The notes beneath the pieces were generated by a model. The model ran no database searches and was not told where the DNA came from. It saw only the letters and a program-made list of their open reading frames with translations. 64,000 bases of DNA from Nocardioides sp. dk884 (lineage in GTDB: Bacteria; Actinomycetota; Actinomycetes; Propionibacteriales; Nocardioidaceae): assembly GCF_009557055.1 (NCBI RefSeq), contig NZ_CP045649.1:3881501-3945500 (forward strand), in the 5' to 3' direction. The position numbers and the translations under genes are program-made. Positions 44,173 to 54,029 of this stretch are shown piece after piece (within the stretch, counting starts at the first letter, position 1; every line of letters starts with the position of its first letter).

Positions 44173-45456
44173 TCAGCCGTTGACGACGATGGTCTGCTCG
44201 CGGCCCGGTCCGACGCCCACGCCCCAGATCTTGGCCCCGGAGATCTTCTCCAGCGCCCGGACGTAGATCTGGGCGTTGGCCGGCAGGTCCTCGAAGGTGC
44301 GGCAGCCGGAGATGTCGGTCTGCCAGCCCTCGAAGTACTCATAGACCGGCGTGGCGTGGTGGAACTCGGTCTGGGTCATCGGCATCTCCTCGACCCGCTG
44401 ACCGTCGATCTCGTAGGCCACGCAGACCGGGATCCGCTCCCAGCTGTCGAGCACGTCGAGCTTGGTGAGGAAGAACTCCGTGAGCCCGTTGACCCGGGCG
44501 GCGTAGCGCGCGACCACGGCGTCGTACCAGCCGCAGCGGCGGGTGCGGCCGGTCGAGACGCCGATCTCGCCGCCGATGCGCTGCAGCGCCAGGCCGTCCT
44601 CGTCGAACAGCTCGGTCGGGAACGGACCCGAGCCGACGCGGGTGGTGTAGGCCTTGATCACGCCGATGACCCGGTCGATGCGGGTCGGTCCGACGCCGGA
44701 GCCCACGCACACGCCGCCGGCGACCGGGTTGCTGCTGGTCACGAACGGGTAGGTGCCGTGGTCGACGTCGAGCATCGTGGCCTGGGCGCCCTCGAACAGC
44801 ACCGTCTTGCCCTCGTCGAGGGCCTTGTTGAGCAGCAGCGAGGTGTCGGCGACCATCGGGCGCAGCCGCTCGGTGTAGGAGAGCAGCTCCTCGAGGACGG
44901 TGTCGACCTCGATGGCGCGGCGGTTGTAGATCTTGGTCAGCAGGTGGTTGCGCACGTCGAGCGCCGCCTCGAGCTTCTCGCGCAGGATGCCCTCGTCGAA
45001 GAGGTCAGCGATGCGGATGCCGATCCGGCCCACCTTGTCGGAGTACGCCGGGCCGATGCCGCGGCCGGTGGTGCCGATCTGGTTCTTGCCGAGGAAGCGC
45101 TCGGTGACCTTGTCGATCACCGAGTGGTAGGACGCGATGACGTGGGCGTTGGCCGACACGACCAGGTCCGCCACCTCGACGCCGCGCTCGATGAGCCCGT
45201 CGAGCTCGCGGAACAGCGCCTCGGGCGAGACCACGACGCCGTTGGCGATGACGCTGGTGGCGCCGGGCGTCAGGATCCCGCTGGGCAGCAGGTGGGTGGC
45301 GAACTTCTCGCCGTTGACCACGATCGTGTGGCCGGCGTTGTGACCACCGGAGGTCCGGACGACGAAGTCGATGGGGTCGGTCGTCGCCAGCAGGTCGGTC
45401 GCCTTGCCCTTGCCCTCGTCACCCCATTGGGCTCCGAGCACGACAACAGCGGGCAT
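44173..45456 (-). CDS. purA: Adenylosuccinate synthetase
   Basis: Forms adenylosuccinate from IMP, aspartate and GTP; 427 residues. The N-terminal GTP loop is [20 protein letters not shown], with GHNAGHT containing a catalytic histidine; further signatures are [37 protein letters not shown] and [12 protein letters not shown] 45456. The ~70-nt leader from a TAGCAT -10 box carries two hairpins, which may control expression. Confidence 0.97.
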   Translation of the reverse strand: MPAVVVLGAQWGDEGKGKATDLLATTDPIDFVVRTSGGHNAGHTIVVNGEKFATHLLPSGILTPGATSVIANGVVVSPEALFRELDGLIERGVEVADLVVSANAHVIASYHSVIDKVTERFLGKNQIGTTGRGIGPAYSDKVGRIGIRIADLFDEGILREKLEAALDVRNHLLTKIYNRRAIEVDTVLEELLSYTERLRPMVADTSLLLNKALDEGKTVLFEGAQATMLDVDHGTYPFVTSSNPVAGGVCVGSGVGPTRIDRVIGVIKAYTTRVGSGPFPTELFDEDGLALQRIGGEIGVSTGRTRRCGWYDAVVARYAARVNGLTEFFLTKLDVLDSWERIPVCVAYEIDGQRVEEMPMTQTEFHHATPVYEYFEGWQTDISGCRTFEDLPANAQIYVRALEKISGAKIWGVGVGPGREQTIVVNG

Positions 45457-45475
45457 GAGGGTCCCCTCATCGTAG

Positions 45476-45520
45476 GTTGCAGAGAAATGCAACGGGCCCC
45501 GACGACAAGTGCATCGGGGC
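45476..45520 (-). promoter_or_regulatory. Two hairpins in the purA leader
   Basis: GTTGCA (45476-45481) pairs with TGCAAC (45488-45493); GCCCCGA (45496-45502) pairs with TCGGGGC (45514-45520). Both would lie in the 5' untranslated RNA of purA. No known purine riboswitch core is recognised. Confidence 0.5.
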
Positions 45521-45532
45521 TCTTGCGACGCG

Positions 45533-45538
45533 ATGCTA
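45533..45538 (-). promoter_or_regulatory. -10 box TAGCAT for purA
   Basis: TAGCAT on the minus strand; transcription would start near 45526, about 70 nt before the ATG at 45456. Confidence 0.5.
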
Positions 45539-45581
45539 GCAAACTGCGGCGACGAGGGCCCGTCCTCCCCGCGCCGCGAGA

Positions 45582-45587
45582 TAGTGT
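45582..45587 (+). promoter_or_regulatory. -10 box TAGTGT (leaderless-type) for the DAGK-like gene
   Basis: TAGTGT plus seven nt to the GTG at 45595. It is back to back with the purA promoter. Confidence 0.5.
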
Positions 45588-45594
45588 CCGCGAC

Positions 45595-46512
45595 GTGGAC
45601 CCGATCCTGGTGATCAAGAACAGCGACGCCGGCAGCGCCGACGAGGAGACCCTGGACCGGGCCCTCGCGATCCTGCGCGAGCACGCGTCGGTGGAGGTCC
45701 AGACCACCTCGAACCCCGGCGAGCTGGACGGCGCGCTGACCCGGGCGGGCTCGCGGCGCATCGTCGTAGCCGGCGGGGACGGCAGCCTGCACGCGGTGGT
45801 CGCCGCGCTGCACCGGCGCAACGACCTGCACGACGCCGTGCTGGGCCTGCTGCCGCTCGGCACCGGCAACGACTTCGCGCGCGGCAACGACATCCCCCTC
45901 GACGTCGAGAAGGCCGCCCGGGTGATCGTGGAGGGCGAGGTGCGCCGGATGGACGTGCTGCTCGACGAGGTCGGCCAGGTGGTGGTCAACAACGTGCACG
46001 CCGGCGCGGGCGCCCAGGCCAGCCGCCGCGCGATCCGGTGGAAGGCCCGGCTCGGCACCATCGGCGTCGGCAAGGTCAACCTCGGCCGCCTCGGCTACCC
46101 GATCGGCGCGGCGCTGGCCGCGATCCGCCCCCCGTTCGTGCGGCTGCGCGTGGAGGTCGACGGTGCGCTGGTGTGCGACTGGGACCAGCCGGTGCTGATG
46201 GTGGCGGTCGGCAACAGCAGCCACGTCGGCGCCGGCACCGCGCTCAACCCCGACGCCGAGGCCGACGACGGCCGGATCGACGTCGTGGTGTCGCTGGCGA
46301 CCGGCCCGCTGGCGCGGATCGGGTACGTCGTGGGCCTGATGCGCGGGCGGCACACCGAGCGCGACGACGTGCTGCACCTGCGCGGCTCGTCGGTCTCGAT
46401 CAGCGGCGAGAGCTTCTGGTGCAGCGCCGACGGGGAGATCTACGGCCCGGAGCGCTCCCGCACCTGGCACGTCGAGCCGGCGGCGTACGCGATGACGATG
46501 CCGCGCGCCTGA
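45595..46512 (+). CDS. Diacylglycerol/lipid kinase family protein
   Basis: A 305-residue lipid-kinase-fold protein. The nucleotide-binding segment [16 protein letters not shown] (about residues 58-73) contains the GGDG motif and [18 protein letters not shown] the second conserved loop; [26 protein letters not shown] is the typical C-terminal beta-domain. Bacterial members phosphorylate diacylglycerol or related lipids at the membrane; the exact lipid is unknown. GTG 45595 is selected because TAGTGT lies 7 nt upstream. Confidence 0.9.
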   Translation: MDPILVIKNSDAGSADEETLDRALAILREHASVEVQTTSNPGELDGALTRAGSRRIVVAGGDGSLHAVVAALHRRNDLHDAVLGLLPLGTGNDFARGNDIPLDVEKAARVIVEGEVRRMDVLLDEVGQVVVNNVHAGAGAQASRRAIRWKARLGTIGVGKVNLGRLGYPIGAALAAIRPPFVRLRVEVDGALVCDWDQPVLMVAVGNSSHVGAGTALNPDAEADDGRIDVVVSLATGPLARIGYVVGLMRGRHTERDDVLHLRGSSVSISGESFWCSADGEIYGPERSRTWHVEPAAYAMTMPRA

Positions 46513-46584
46513 GGCCGGCCGGCGCCCACGCGGTAGCGTGGCGGGTCGAGTCCCACCCCCGCACGCACAGGAGAACGCAGCGCC

Positions 46585-48303
46585 ATGGCCCGAGGCAACA
46601 AGACCGGCGACCCCGTCGACTGGGTGACCCGGGCCGCCGATGACGCCATCCGGCACGCCCGCGAGAACGGCGGTGAGGACCGCGTCATCACCTGCGCCTC
46701 CGGCGCCAGCCCGTCGGGCCCGATCCACCTGGGCAACCTGCGCGAGTTCCTCACCACGCACTTCGTGACCGAGGAGATCCGGCGCCGCGGCATCGAGGTG
46801 CGTCACCTGCACAGCTGGGACGACTTCGACCGGTTCCGCAAGGTGCCGGCCGGGGTGCCCGAGTCGTGGGCCGAGCACATCGGTCGGCCGCTCTCCGCCG
46901 TACCGGACCCGTGGGAGTGCCACGCCTCGTGGGCCGAGCACTTCAAGGCCCCGCTGCGCGCCGCGCTCGCCGAGCTCGGCGTGGAGATGGTGGAGATCGA
47001 CCAGACCGAGCAGTACCGCTCCGGCGCCTACACCGAGCAGGTGCTCCACGCGCTGCGCCACCGCGACACCATCGAGGAGGTGCTGGCCAAGCACCGCACC
47101 AAGAAGGCCGAGCCGGTCGCCGAGAGCGACCAGGAGGCCGAGGCGCTGGCCGACTCCGTCGCCGACGACGCCGACGAGGAGACCGGCCCCGCCGGCTCGC
47201 TGGCGCGCTTCCCCTACAAGCCGTTCTGCCGCGAGTGCGGCCGCGACACCGTCGAGGTCACCTCCTACGACGACGAGACCACCGACCTGGGCTACACCTG
47301 CACCTCCTGCGGGTTCACCGGCGTCACCAACGTCGCGACCCAGCACGAGGGCAAGCTGGTCTGGAAGGTCGACTGGCCGATGCGCTGGGCCTTCGAGGGC
47401 GTCGACTTCGAGCCCGGCGGGCTCGACCACTCCACCCCCGGGTCGTCGTACACCGTCGGCAAGGAGCTGGTGAAGCGGATCTTCGACCACCGCGCGCCCT
47501 CCTACGCCGCCTACGCCTTCGTCGGCTTCGCCGGCCTGCAGAAGATGTCCTCCTCCAAGGGCGGCGTGCCGACCGCGGCCGACGCGCTGCGGATCCTGGA
47601 GGCGCCGATCCTGCGCTGGCTCTACGTGCGCCGCCAGCCCAAGCAGGCCTTCAACGTCGACTTCGGCGCCGAGGTGGTGCGCCTCTACGACGAGTGGGAC
47701 GCGCTGGCCCGCAAGGCCGCCGACCCCGAGCGCCGCGACGCCCAGACGCTCGCCTACTCCCGCGCGGTGGCGACCACCACCGCCGGCACCCTGCCCGCGC
47801 CGGCGACGCCGGTGTCCTTCCGGCTGCTCTCCTCGGTCGCCGACGTGACCGCGGGCAGCGCCGAGCAGATCAGCCGCATCGTCAACGAGGTCGGCCACAG
47901 CCACGCCAGCGTCGCCGACCTCGAGCCGCGGCTGTCCAAGGCGATGACCTGGACCGCGGACTTCGTGCCGGCCGAGGACCGCACCACGGTGCGCACCGAG
48001 CCCGACACCGCCCGCCTCGCCGCGCTCTCGGTCGAGGAACAGCGCTGGATCACCGAGCTGCTGGACCGGCTGCCGGACTCCCCCGACAGCGACGAGGTCA
48101 CGGCGCTGATCTACGGCGTGCCCAAGCTCGCGCGCGGCCTGGGCCTCGACGACGCCCCGACGGATGAGGTGAAGGCGGACCAGAAGGCGTTCTTCCGACT
48201 GCTCTACAACCTCCTGGTCGACGCCGACCGCGGCCCGCGACTGCCCACGCTGTTCCAGGCGCTGGGCTCCGAGCGGGTCCGCACCCTGCTCACCCCCGCG
48301 TGA
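46585..48303 (+). CDS. lysS: Lysyl-tRNA synthetase, class I
   Basis: A 572-residue class I aminoacyl-tRNA synthetase for lysine. The HIGH-type motif is PSGPIHLGN (about residues 42-50), the KMSKS loop is KMSSSKG near residue 316, and a zinc-like CRECG...CTSCG pair lies near 215-245. This is the archaeal-type class I enzyme rather than class II LysRS, whose three class II motifs are absent. ATG 46585 has AGGAG upstream and a TAGCGT -10 box further upstream. Confidence 0.94.
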   Translation: MARGNKTGDPVDWVTRAADDAIRHARENGGEDRVITCASGASPSGPIHLGNLREFLTTHFVTEEIRRRGIEVRHLHSWDDFDRFRKVPAGVPESWAEHIGRPLSAVPDPWECHASWAEHFKAPLRAALAELGVEMVEIDQTEQYRSGAYTEQVLHALRHRDTIEEVLAKHRTKKAEPVAESDQEAEALADSVADDADEETGPAGSLARFPYKPFCRECGRDTVEVTSYDDETTDLGYTCTSCGFTGVTNVATQHEGKLVWKVDWPMRWAFEGVDFEPGGLDHSTPGSSYTVGKELVKRIFDHRAPSYAAYAFVGFAGLQKMSSSKGGVPTAADALRILEAPILRWLYVRRQPKQAFNVDFGAEVVRLYDEWDALARKAADPERRDAQTLAYSRAVATTTAGTLPAPATPVSFRLLSSVADVTAGSAEQISRIVNEVGHSHASVADLEPRLSKAMTWTADFVPAEDRTTVRTEPDTARLAALSVEEQRWITELLDRLPDSPDSDEVTALIYGVPKLARGLGLDDAPTDEVKADQKAFFRLLYNLLVDADRGPRLPTLFQALGSERVRTLLTPA

Positions 48304-48318
48304 CCTGCTCCTGACCCG

Positions 48319-49287
48319 CTAGACGAGGTACGCCGCGGGCAGCGCCACCACCGTCACCAGCGCGGTGGCGCCCGCGGCGAGCCGGACCAGCGGGCGCCCG
48401 GTGCGCCGCAGCGCCCGCGGGTCCACCGAGCAGCCCAGCGCGAACATCGCGGCGGCCAGGGCGGCCGACTGCACGGCCCCGGCGGCGTCGAGCACGCCCG
48501 CGGGGACGTCGAGCACCGAGCGGACCACGGCCAGGGCGATGAACGCCAGCACGAAGGCCGGCACCAGCGGCGGCCGGCGTCCGGTTGCGAGCGCCTCGCG
48601 GCGCGAGTGCCAGGAGACGACCGCGAGCACCGGGGCGAGCATCAGCACCCGGGCCAGCTTGACCACGACGGCGACCTTGAGGGCCGCGCCGCCCAGCAGC
48701 CCGCCCGCGACCACCACCTGGCCGACCTCGTGGACCGCGGCGCCGGACCAGGCGCCCGCCGCCTCCTCCCCGAGGCCGAGCAGGCCGCCCAGGGCGGGCA
48801 CGGCCAGCATCGCAATGCTGCCGAAGACCACGACCAGGGAGACCGCGCGGGCGACGTCCTCCTCCCGGCTGCGGCGCACGCCCTCGACAGCGGCCACCGC
48901 GGCGGCTCCGCAAATCGAGAACCCGCACGCGACCAGCAGCCCCTGGTCGCGGGGGACGCCGATGACGCGGGCCAGGGCCAGGGTGCCGAGGATGCCGACC
49001 ACGACCACGGCGACCACCACGAGCAGCAGCCCCCAGCCCAGGTCGAGCACGTCGCCGAGCACCAGCTCCAGGCCGAGCAGCGCCACCCCGACGCGCAGCA
49101 CGTGGCGCGACACGAGGGCCAGGCCCGGGCGCACCCGGTCGCGGACCAGACCGGCGGCGCCGAGGGCGAAGCCGAGGACGATCGCGACCAGGGTGGTGCC
49201 GAGGTAGGGCACCAGGGCGTGCACGAGCAGCGCGGCGGCACCGCCGACGGCGGCGAGGACGAGTCCGGGGAGGCGGTTCACGAGCAC
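48319..49287 (-). CDS. YeiH/UPF0324 family putative sulfate exporter
   Basis: A 322-residue membrane protein with about 10 hydrophobic segments. [15 protein letters not shown] and [21 protein letters not shown] match the conserved segments of PF03601 (putative sulfate exporter family). Transport of sulfate or sulfonates is a database-level inference for this family. The GTG start at 49287 is assumed. It is divergent from a LysR-type regulator, the usual partner. Confidence 0.82.
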   Translation of the reverse strand: MLVNRLPGLVLAAVGGAAALLVHALVPYLGTTLVAIVLGFALGAAGLVRDRVRPGLALVSRHVLRVGVALLGLELVLGDVLDLGWGLLLVVVAVVVVGILGTLALARVIGVPRDQGLLVACGFSICGAAAVAAVEGVRRSREEDVARAVSLVVVFGSIAMLAVPALGGLLGLGEEAAGAWSGAAVHEVGQVVVAGGLLGGAALKVAVVVKLARVLMLAPVLAVVSWHSRREALATGRRPPLVPAFVLAFIALAVVRSVLDVPAGVLDAAGAVQSAALAAAMFALGCSVDPRALRRTGRPLVRLAAGATALVTVVALPAAYLV

Positions 49288-49335
49288 GCTTCCACGATCG
49301 CGCCGGGCCGGCCTCCGCGGTAGCCGTCAATCGAC

Positions 49336-49380
49336 TAGCGACTCATGCGCTATTGATATGAGCAGGACTCCAGTCATATC
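49336..49380. promoter_or_regulatory. LysR-type operator region
   Basis: Two dyads lie in the divergent region: TAGCG-N7-CGCTA (49336-49352) and GATATGA-N12-TCATATC (49355-49380). The second overlaps the regulator's -10 box, as expected for autorepression. Confidence 0.55.
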
Positions 49381-49382
49381 GT
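49377..49382 (+). promoter_or_regulatory. -10 box TATCGT (leaderless-type) for the LysR gene
   Basis: TATCGT plus six nt to the ATG at 49389. Confidence 0.5.
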
Positions 49383-49388
49383 GAGGAC

Positions 49389-50294
49389 ATGAGCAGACCG
49401 GACCTCGTGGCGTTCGACCTGCTGGTCCGGGTGGCCGAGACCGGGTCCCTCGGCGCTGCCGCCCGCGCCCTGGGGATGGCGCAGCCGAACGCGAGCCGGG
49501 CGGTGCAGCGCCTCGAGCGCCAGCTCGGTCTCGACCTCGTGGTGCGCTCCCCGGGCGGGTCCCGGCTGACCACCGAGGGCGAGGTGGTGGTGACCTGGGC
49601 CCGTGAGGCCCTGGAGGCGGTGGACCGGGTGGTGCTCGGCGCCCGGTCGCTGGCCGCCGAGCGCGCAGCGCACCTGACCGTGGCTGCCAGCCTCACCATC
49701 GCCGAGCACCTCGCGCCGGCGTGGTTGGCCCGCTTCGGGACCCTGCGCCCGGACCTGCACGTCAGCCTGCGGGTGGGGAACTCCGTGGAGGTCCTGGCCC
49801 TGCTGCGTGCAGGGACGGTCCCGCTGGGCTTCGTGGAGTCCCCCGGCGTACCGACCGGGGTGGGGTCGAGCGTGGTGGCCGCCGACTCGCTGGTGGTGGT
49901 CGTGGGCCCCATGCACCCGTGGGCGCGACGGCGTACGCCGGTGGGCCCGGCCGAGCTCGCGGGCGCCGAGCTGGTGCTGCGCGAGGAGGGCTCGGGCACC
50001 CGCGACACCCTCGCCCGGGCGCTGGCCGACGCCGGCGTGGCGCTCGGCGAGGCCCGTCTGGAGCTGGCCAGCACCGCGGCGGTGAAGGCCGCGGCGGCGG
50101 CCGGTGGCGCGGCGGCGGTGCTCAGCGAGCTGGCCGTGGCCGCCGAGGTGGCGACCGGACGGCTCGTGGTGGTCGAGGTCGAGGGCCTGGAGCTGCGCCG
50201 GCAGCTGCGCGCGGTCTGGTTGCGCGAGCGGCGCCCCGACGGCGCCGCCGCCGAGCTGGTGCGGGTGGCGCGCGCCGTGGGGCGCCCGGGCTGA
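49389..50294 (+). CDS. LysR-family transcriptional regulator
   Basis: A 301-residue LTTR. The N-terminal winged helix-turn-helix spans about residues 1-60 (FDLLVRVAETGSLGAAARALGMAQPNASRAVQRLERQLGLDLVVR), followed by the substrate-binding co-inducer domain (LTVAASLTIAEHLAPAWLARF onward). Its divergence from the YeiH gene and the two dyads in between suggest it controls that transporter in response to a sulfur compound. ATG 49389 sits 6 nt after TATCGT. Confidence 0.9.
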   Translation: MSRPDLVAFDLLVRVAETGSLGAAARALGMAQPNASRAVQRLERQLGLDLVVRSPGGSRLTTEGEVVVTWAREALEAVDRVVLGARSLAAERAAHLTVAASLTIAEHLAPAWLARFGTLRPDLHVSLRVGNSVEVLALLRAGTVPLGFVESPGVPTGVGSSVVAADSLVVVVGPMHPWARRRTPVGPAELAGAELVLREEGSGTRDTLARALADAGVALGEARLELASTAAVKAAAAAGGAAAVLSELAVAAEVATGRLVVVEVEGLELRRQLRAVWLRERRPDGAAAELVRVARAVGRPG

Positions 50295-50316
50295 GGCTGT
50301 CCTGCCGGGGCGCCGG

Positions 50317-50733
50317 TCAGCCGGCGAGCAGTGCCTCGTAGGCCTCGGGGCTGGACTCGCGCAGGAACGTCGAGCAGCGCTCCCACTCGTCGGTCTCGCC
50401 GATCGCGCGGGCGGCCAGCGCGAGCGCGGCCAGGCAGCGCAGGAAGCCGCGGTTGGGCAGGTGCTCCCACGGCACCGGGCCGTGGCCCTTCCAGCCGTTG
50501 CGGCGCAGCATGTCGAGGCTGCGGTGGTAGCCGACGCGGGCGTAGGCGTAGAGCGTCACCTCGTCGGCGCCCTGCTCCCGCGCCTCGTCGGCCAGCGCGG
50601 CCCAGGCGAACGGCGAGGACGGCAGCGCCCGCACCACCGCGGCGGGGCTCTGCCCGGCCTCGAGGAGCGCCACGGCGGGGTCCTCCGGCAGGCGGGTGGC
50701 GGGCGGCTGGGCCATCAGGTCGAGGGGACTCAT
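50317..50733 (-). CDS. DUF3151 family protein
   Basis: A 138-residue cytosolic protein of the actinobacterial DUF3151 family. Conserved parts are SSPFAWAALADEARE, VTLYAYARVGYHRSLDMLRRNGWKGHGPVPWEH and NRGFLRCLAALALAARAIGE. Function unknown; homologues often sit next to the aldolase gene, which here lies about 1.3 kb away beyond the decayed locus. ATG 50733 lies 32 bp from the first repeated dyad element. Confidence 0.85.
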   Translation of the reverse strand: MSPLDLMAQPPATRLPEDPAVALLEAGQSPAAVVRALPSSPFAWAALADEAREQGADEVTLYAYARVGYHRSLDMLRRNGWKGHGPVPWEHLPNRGFLRCLAALALAARAIGETDEWERCSTFLRESSPEAYEALLAG

Positions 50734-50765
50734 GGCGCCATTGTGGCGCGCGGCCCGCAATCCCC

Positions 50766-50795
50766 TGTAACGCGGGGTTATCGTCGCTCCACACG
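50766..50795. repeat. Repeated dyad element, copy 1
   Basis: A 30-bp sequence starting TGTAACGCGGGGTTATCG that matches positions 51928-51957 with one mismatch. It contains TAAC-N5-GTTA symmetry and is followed by a GCGGTATACCGC palindrome. It lies just upstream of DUF3151. Confidence 0.85.
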
Positions 50796-50889
50796 CGGTA
50801 TACCGCTGCGGAAGCGTCCACAGTCCGTGGGAAGTCGGCCTCGGGGCGGCGCGGGGGGCCAGTACGCCGCCGGCGGGCGGATCGGCGGC

Positions 50890-51799
50890 GAGGTGCGCGG
50901 GAGCCTCAGGCGGAACGAGGCTCCACGACGCCGGGCCGCGCGCGCATCGGCCAGGCGGGCAGCCGTGGCGCGCAGGTGCGGGGCGAGCGCCACGCCGTAC
51001 CGGCGCTGGCTGACCGCGATCTCCCCGGCGAGGCGGACCAGTGCGCGCTCGCGGGCGCGGCCCCACAGGTCCTCCCAGATCAGCCGGGAGACGCCGAGGC
51101 CCTCGGCGGCGACCGCGCGCTCGCGGCGTTTCTCCTCCCACACGACCGAGACCCAGCTCGAGCACGAGCACGTGTGAGGCTCTCCGCCGGCCCCTCGGCA
51201 CCGGGGTCGGCGGCCTCGGCGGCCGCGCGCGCTCGGGTGACGTGCGGCCAACAGCGCATCAGCTTCAATTCGGCGGCGAGATCTCCGCTGCTCACTCCTC
51301 GGCGCAGCACCGCGTCGCAGGCACAGACCCCCGCGGCGAACCCATGCTCCCGGGCCAGGTCGAGGGCGGTGCGAGCCAGCGCCGTCACCCGCATCCCGTC
51401 CAGCTCTACCTCGGGCGAGGGAAGTGGCCGGGCGAGGTGGTGCTTCACGCCGTGCTCGGTGCGCGACCCGAAGACGCCCGGACGCACCAGGTGGGTGAGC
51501 GGGCGGACCGGCGCCAGCAGCGGCAGCCGGTGGGCGCGCGCCGCGGAGTCGGTGCTCATCAGGTGCTCGACCCCGGTGGTCAGGTCCACGGCCCTGTCGC
51601 GGAGCCGCCAGCGGTCCTCTTCGGTCGCCGCCTCCCACTGCTCGGTGGTCACGTAGACCCCGCGGCGTACGACCGTCCACGGCCCGTGGACCGCGACCCG
51701 GCTGCGTAGCTCGCGCTCGGAGTAGTCCGCCGCCACCGCCTGGTGGCGCAGGACCAGGCCGGACTGGCGACGGGCGTGGGCGGCGAGCTCGGGGCGCAT
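50890..51799 (-). pseudogene. Decayed AbiEi-like/DUF559-type gene
   Basis: The 5' part (ATG 51799) encodes MRPELAAHARRQSGLVLRHQ... with the AbiEi-type winged-helix region (residues ~1-60, RSRVAVHGPWTVVRRGVYV) and middle domain down to ADPGAEGPAESLTR. After that the frame is lost: the next frame reads VLVLELGLGR and a third frame reads VWEEKRRERAVAAEGLGVSRLIWEDLWGR, the usual C-terminus of the family. The central nuclease-like core between these segments is missing. So at least one deletion and frameshifts disable it. Such proteins are annotated as AbiEi-family antitoxin-like; no AbiEii toxin gene is nearby. Confidence 0.75.
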
Positions 51800-51927
51800 G
51801 CCCGCACCGTCATACGCCGCGCTCCCCCGCGCCCCCGTCGTACGCCGTGGCTGGGGATCAGTCTGCGGCCGGCTGTGAGCGCCTCGCGGCCCGTCCCGGA
51901 AACGGGGCGGCGAGGCCCGAAAACAGC

Positions 51928-51997
51928 TGTAACGCGGGGTTATCGTCGCTGCACACGCCGTATGCGGCGGGTGCAGCGTCAATAACCCCGCGTTACA
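51928..51997. repeat. Repeated dyad element, copy 2, with inverted partner forming a long hairpin
   Basis: Copy 2 (51928-51957) begins TGTAACGCGGGGTTAT; its 16-bp reverse complement lies at 51982-51997, and CGCCG-TATG-CGGCG pairs in the centre. The whole can fold into a 70-nt imperfect hairpin. It lies 130 bp upstream of the decayed gene and 22 bp from the aldolase stop. Confidence 0.85.
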
Positions 51998-52018
51998 AGC
52001 GGCGGGGGTGAGACCAGC

Positions 52019-53050
<1,032 letters not shown>

Positions 53051-53200
53051 CTGAGGATCTCCTCGCAAAAAGCTGATCGGTGAAACGGATGTCGCGCGTC
53101 GCCCCGAGCCTAGTGCGTGCCCGACCCGAGGTCTGCCGGGTCCCGCCGAGCGGTGCGCAGGTGGTTCCCGGATTCCCCGACCGGCACCCGGCGAGGGCCC

Positions 53201-53206
53201 TAGTGT
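53201..53206 (+). promoter_or_regulatory. -10 box TAGTGT for the secreted septum-formation-like gene
   Basis: TAGTGT 51 bp upstream of the GTG at 53257; the leader holds a GGAG ribosome-binding site. Confidence 0.45.
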
Positions 53207-53256
53207 GGCCTGGCTCGCGTCGCCTGGACGCGCCCTCGCCAGTCTCGGAGAATCCT

Positions 53257-54009
53257 GTGACCTCTCGCGTCCCCGTCCTGCGACGCCTCGCCGCGCTCGC
53301 CCCGGCCCTGCTCATCGCCGGGCTGTTGACCCAGCCCGCCAGTGCCGCCACGGCCGCCGAGGAGGACCGTCCCGTCGTCGGGGAGTGCCGCACCCTCACC
53401 GTCGCGGAGGCCGCCGCAGCGAGCAGCACCTCGGCACCGGTGGACTGCTCGCAGCGCCACAACGCGCGCACCATCAAGGTCGGCACGCTGCCGGACGCCC
53501 TGGACTGGGACGACGACCTCGTGAAGCTGGGGGCCGCTGTCGCACGGCGGTGCGACCCCGCACACGACCGGGCGCTCGGGCGCACCCACCGGGTGCGGGC
53601 CGGGGCGGCGTACCGCTGGGTCTGGTTCATCCCCACCAAGACCCAGCGCGAGGCCGGGGCGCGGTGGTACCGCTGCGACCTCGTCCTGTCCGGCGGCACG
53701 ACGTACCTGCCGCTGCCGACCACGGCCTCCCCGGCGCTCCCGAAGGGCCGACTGCCCGACTCGATCGCCAGCTGCACGACCGCGCGCGGCGTCCTCACGA
53801 CCTGCGCCCGCACGCACGCCTGGCGGGTCACCGGCACGTTCGTGCACCGGGCACGCACGATCCCGAGCGACAAGAAGCTGCGCATCGCGGCCATCAGGAG
53901 GTGCCCGTCGCTGACCACCACCGACTCGTTCTCCTACGCCCGGCCCTCCGCCCTCGACTGGAAGCTCGGCAACCGCGTGATCACCTGCTCCAGCAAGACC
54001 CGCCGGTAG
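53257..54009 (+). CDS. Secreted septum-formation-family protein
   Basis: A 250-residue exported protein. The signal peptide covers about residues 1-31 (RRLAALAPALLIAGLLTQPASA, with an ASA cleavage site). Paired cysteines (GECRTL, DCSQRHN, RRCDPAHD, YRCDLV, SCTT, TCARTHAWRV, RRCPS, ITCSS) suggest disulfide-linked repeats, as in the actinobacterial septum-formation family (PF13845). CSQRHN and CARTHAWRV are equivalent positions of two repeats. Function at the cell envelope is inferred. The GTG start has GGAG upstream. Confidence 0.72.
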   Translation: MTSRVPVLRRLAALAPALLIAGLLTQPASAATAAEEDRPVVGECRTLTVAEAAAASSTSAPVDCSQRHNARTIKVGTLPDALDWDDDLVKLGAAVARRCDPAHDRALGRTHRVRAGAAYRWVWFIPTKTQREAGARWYRCDLVLSGGTTYLPLPTTASPALPKGRLPDSIASCTTARGVLTTCARTHAWRVTGTFVHRARTIPSDKKLRIAAIRRCPSLTTTDSFSYARPSALDWKLGNRVITCSSKTRR

Positions 54010-54029
54010 TCGGCGGGGGGCTGGGTGCC

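Noticed and set aside
45456..45540. Known purine riboswitch in the purA leader
   Set aside because: The conserved three-way-junction core of purine riboswitches is not recognisable; only two simple hairpins are seen.
50766..51997. Functional AbiE toxin-antitoxin system
   Set aside because: The AbiEi-like gene is frameshifted and lacks its core, and no AbiEii-type nucleotidyltransferase gene is present.
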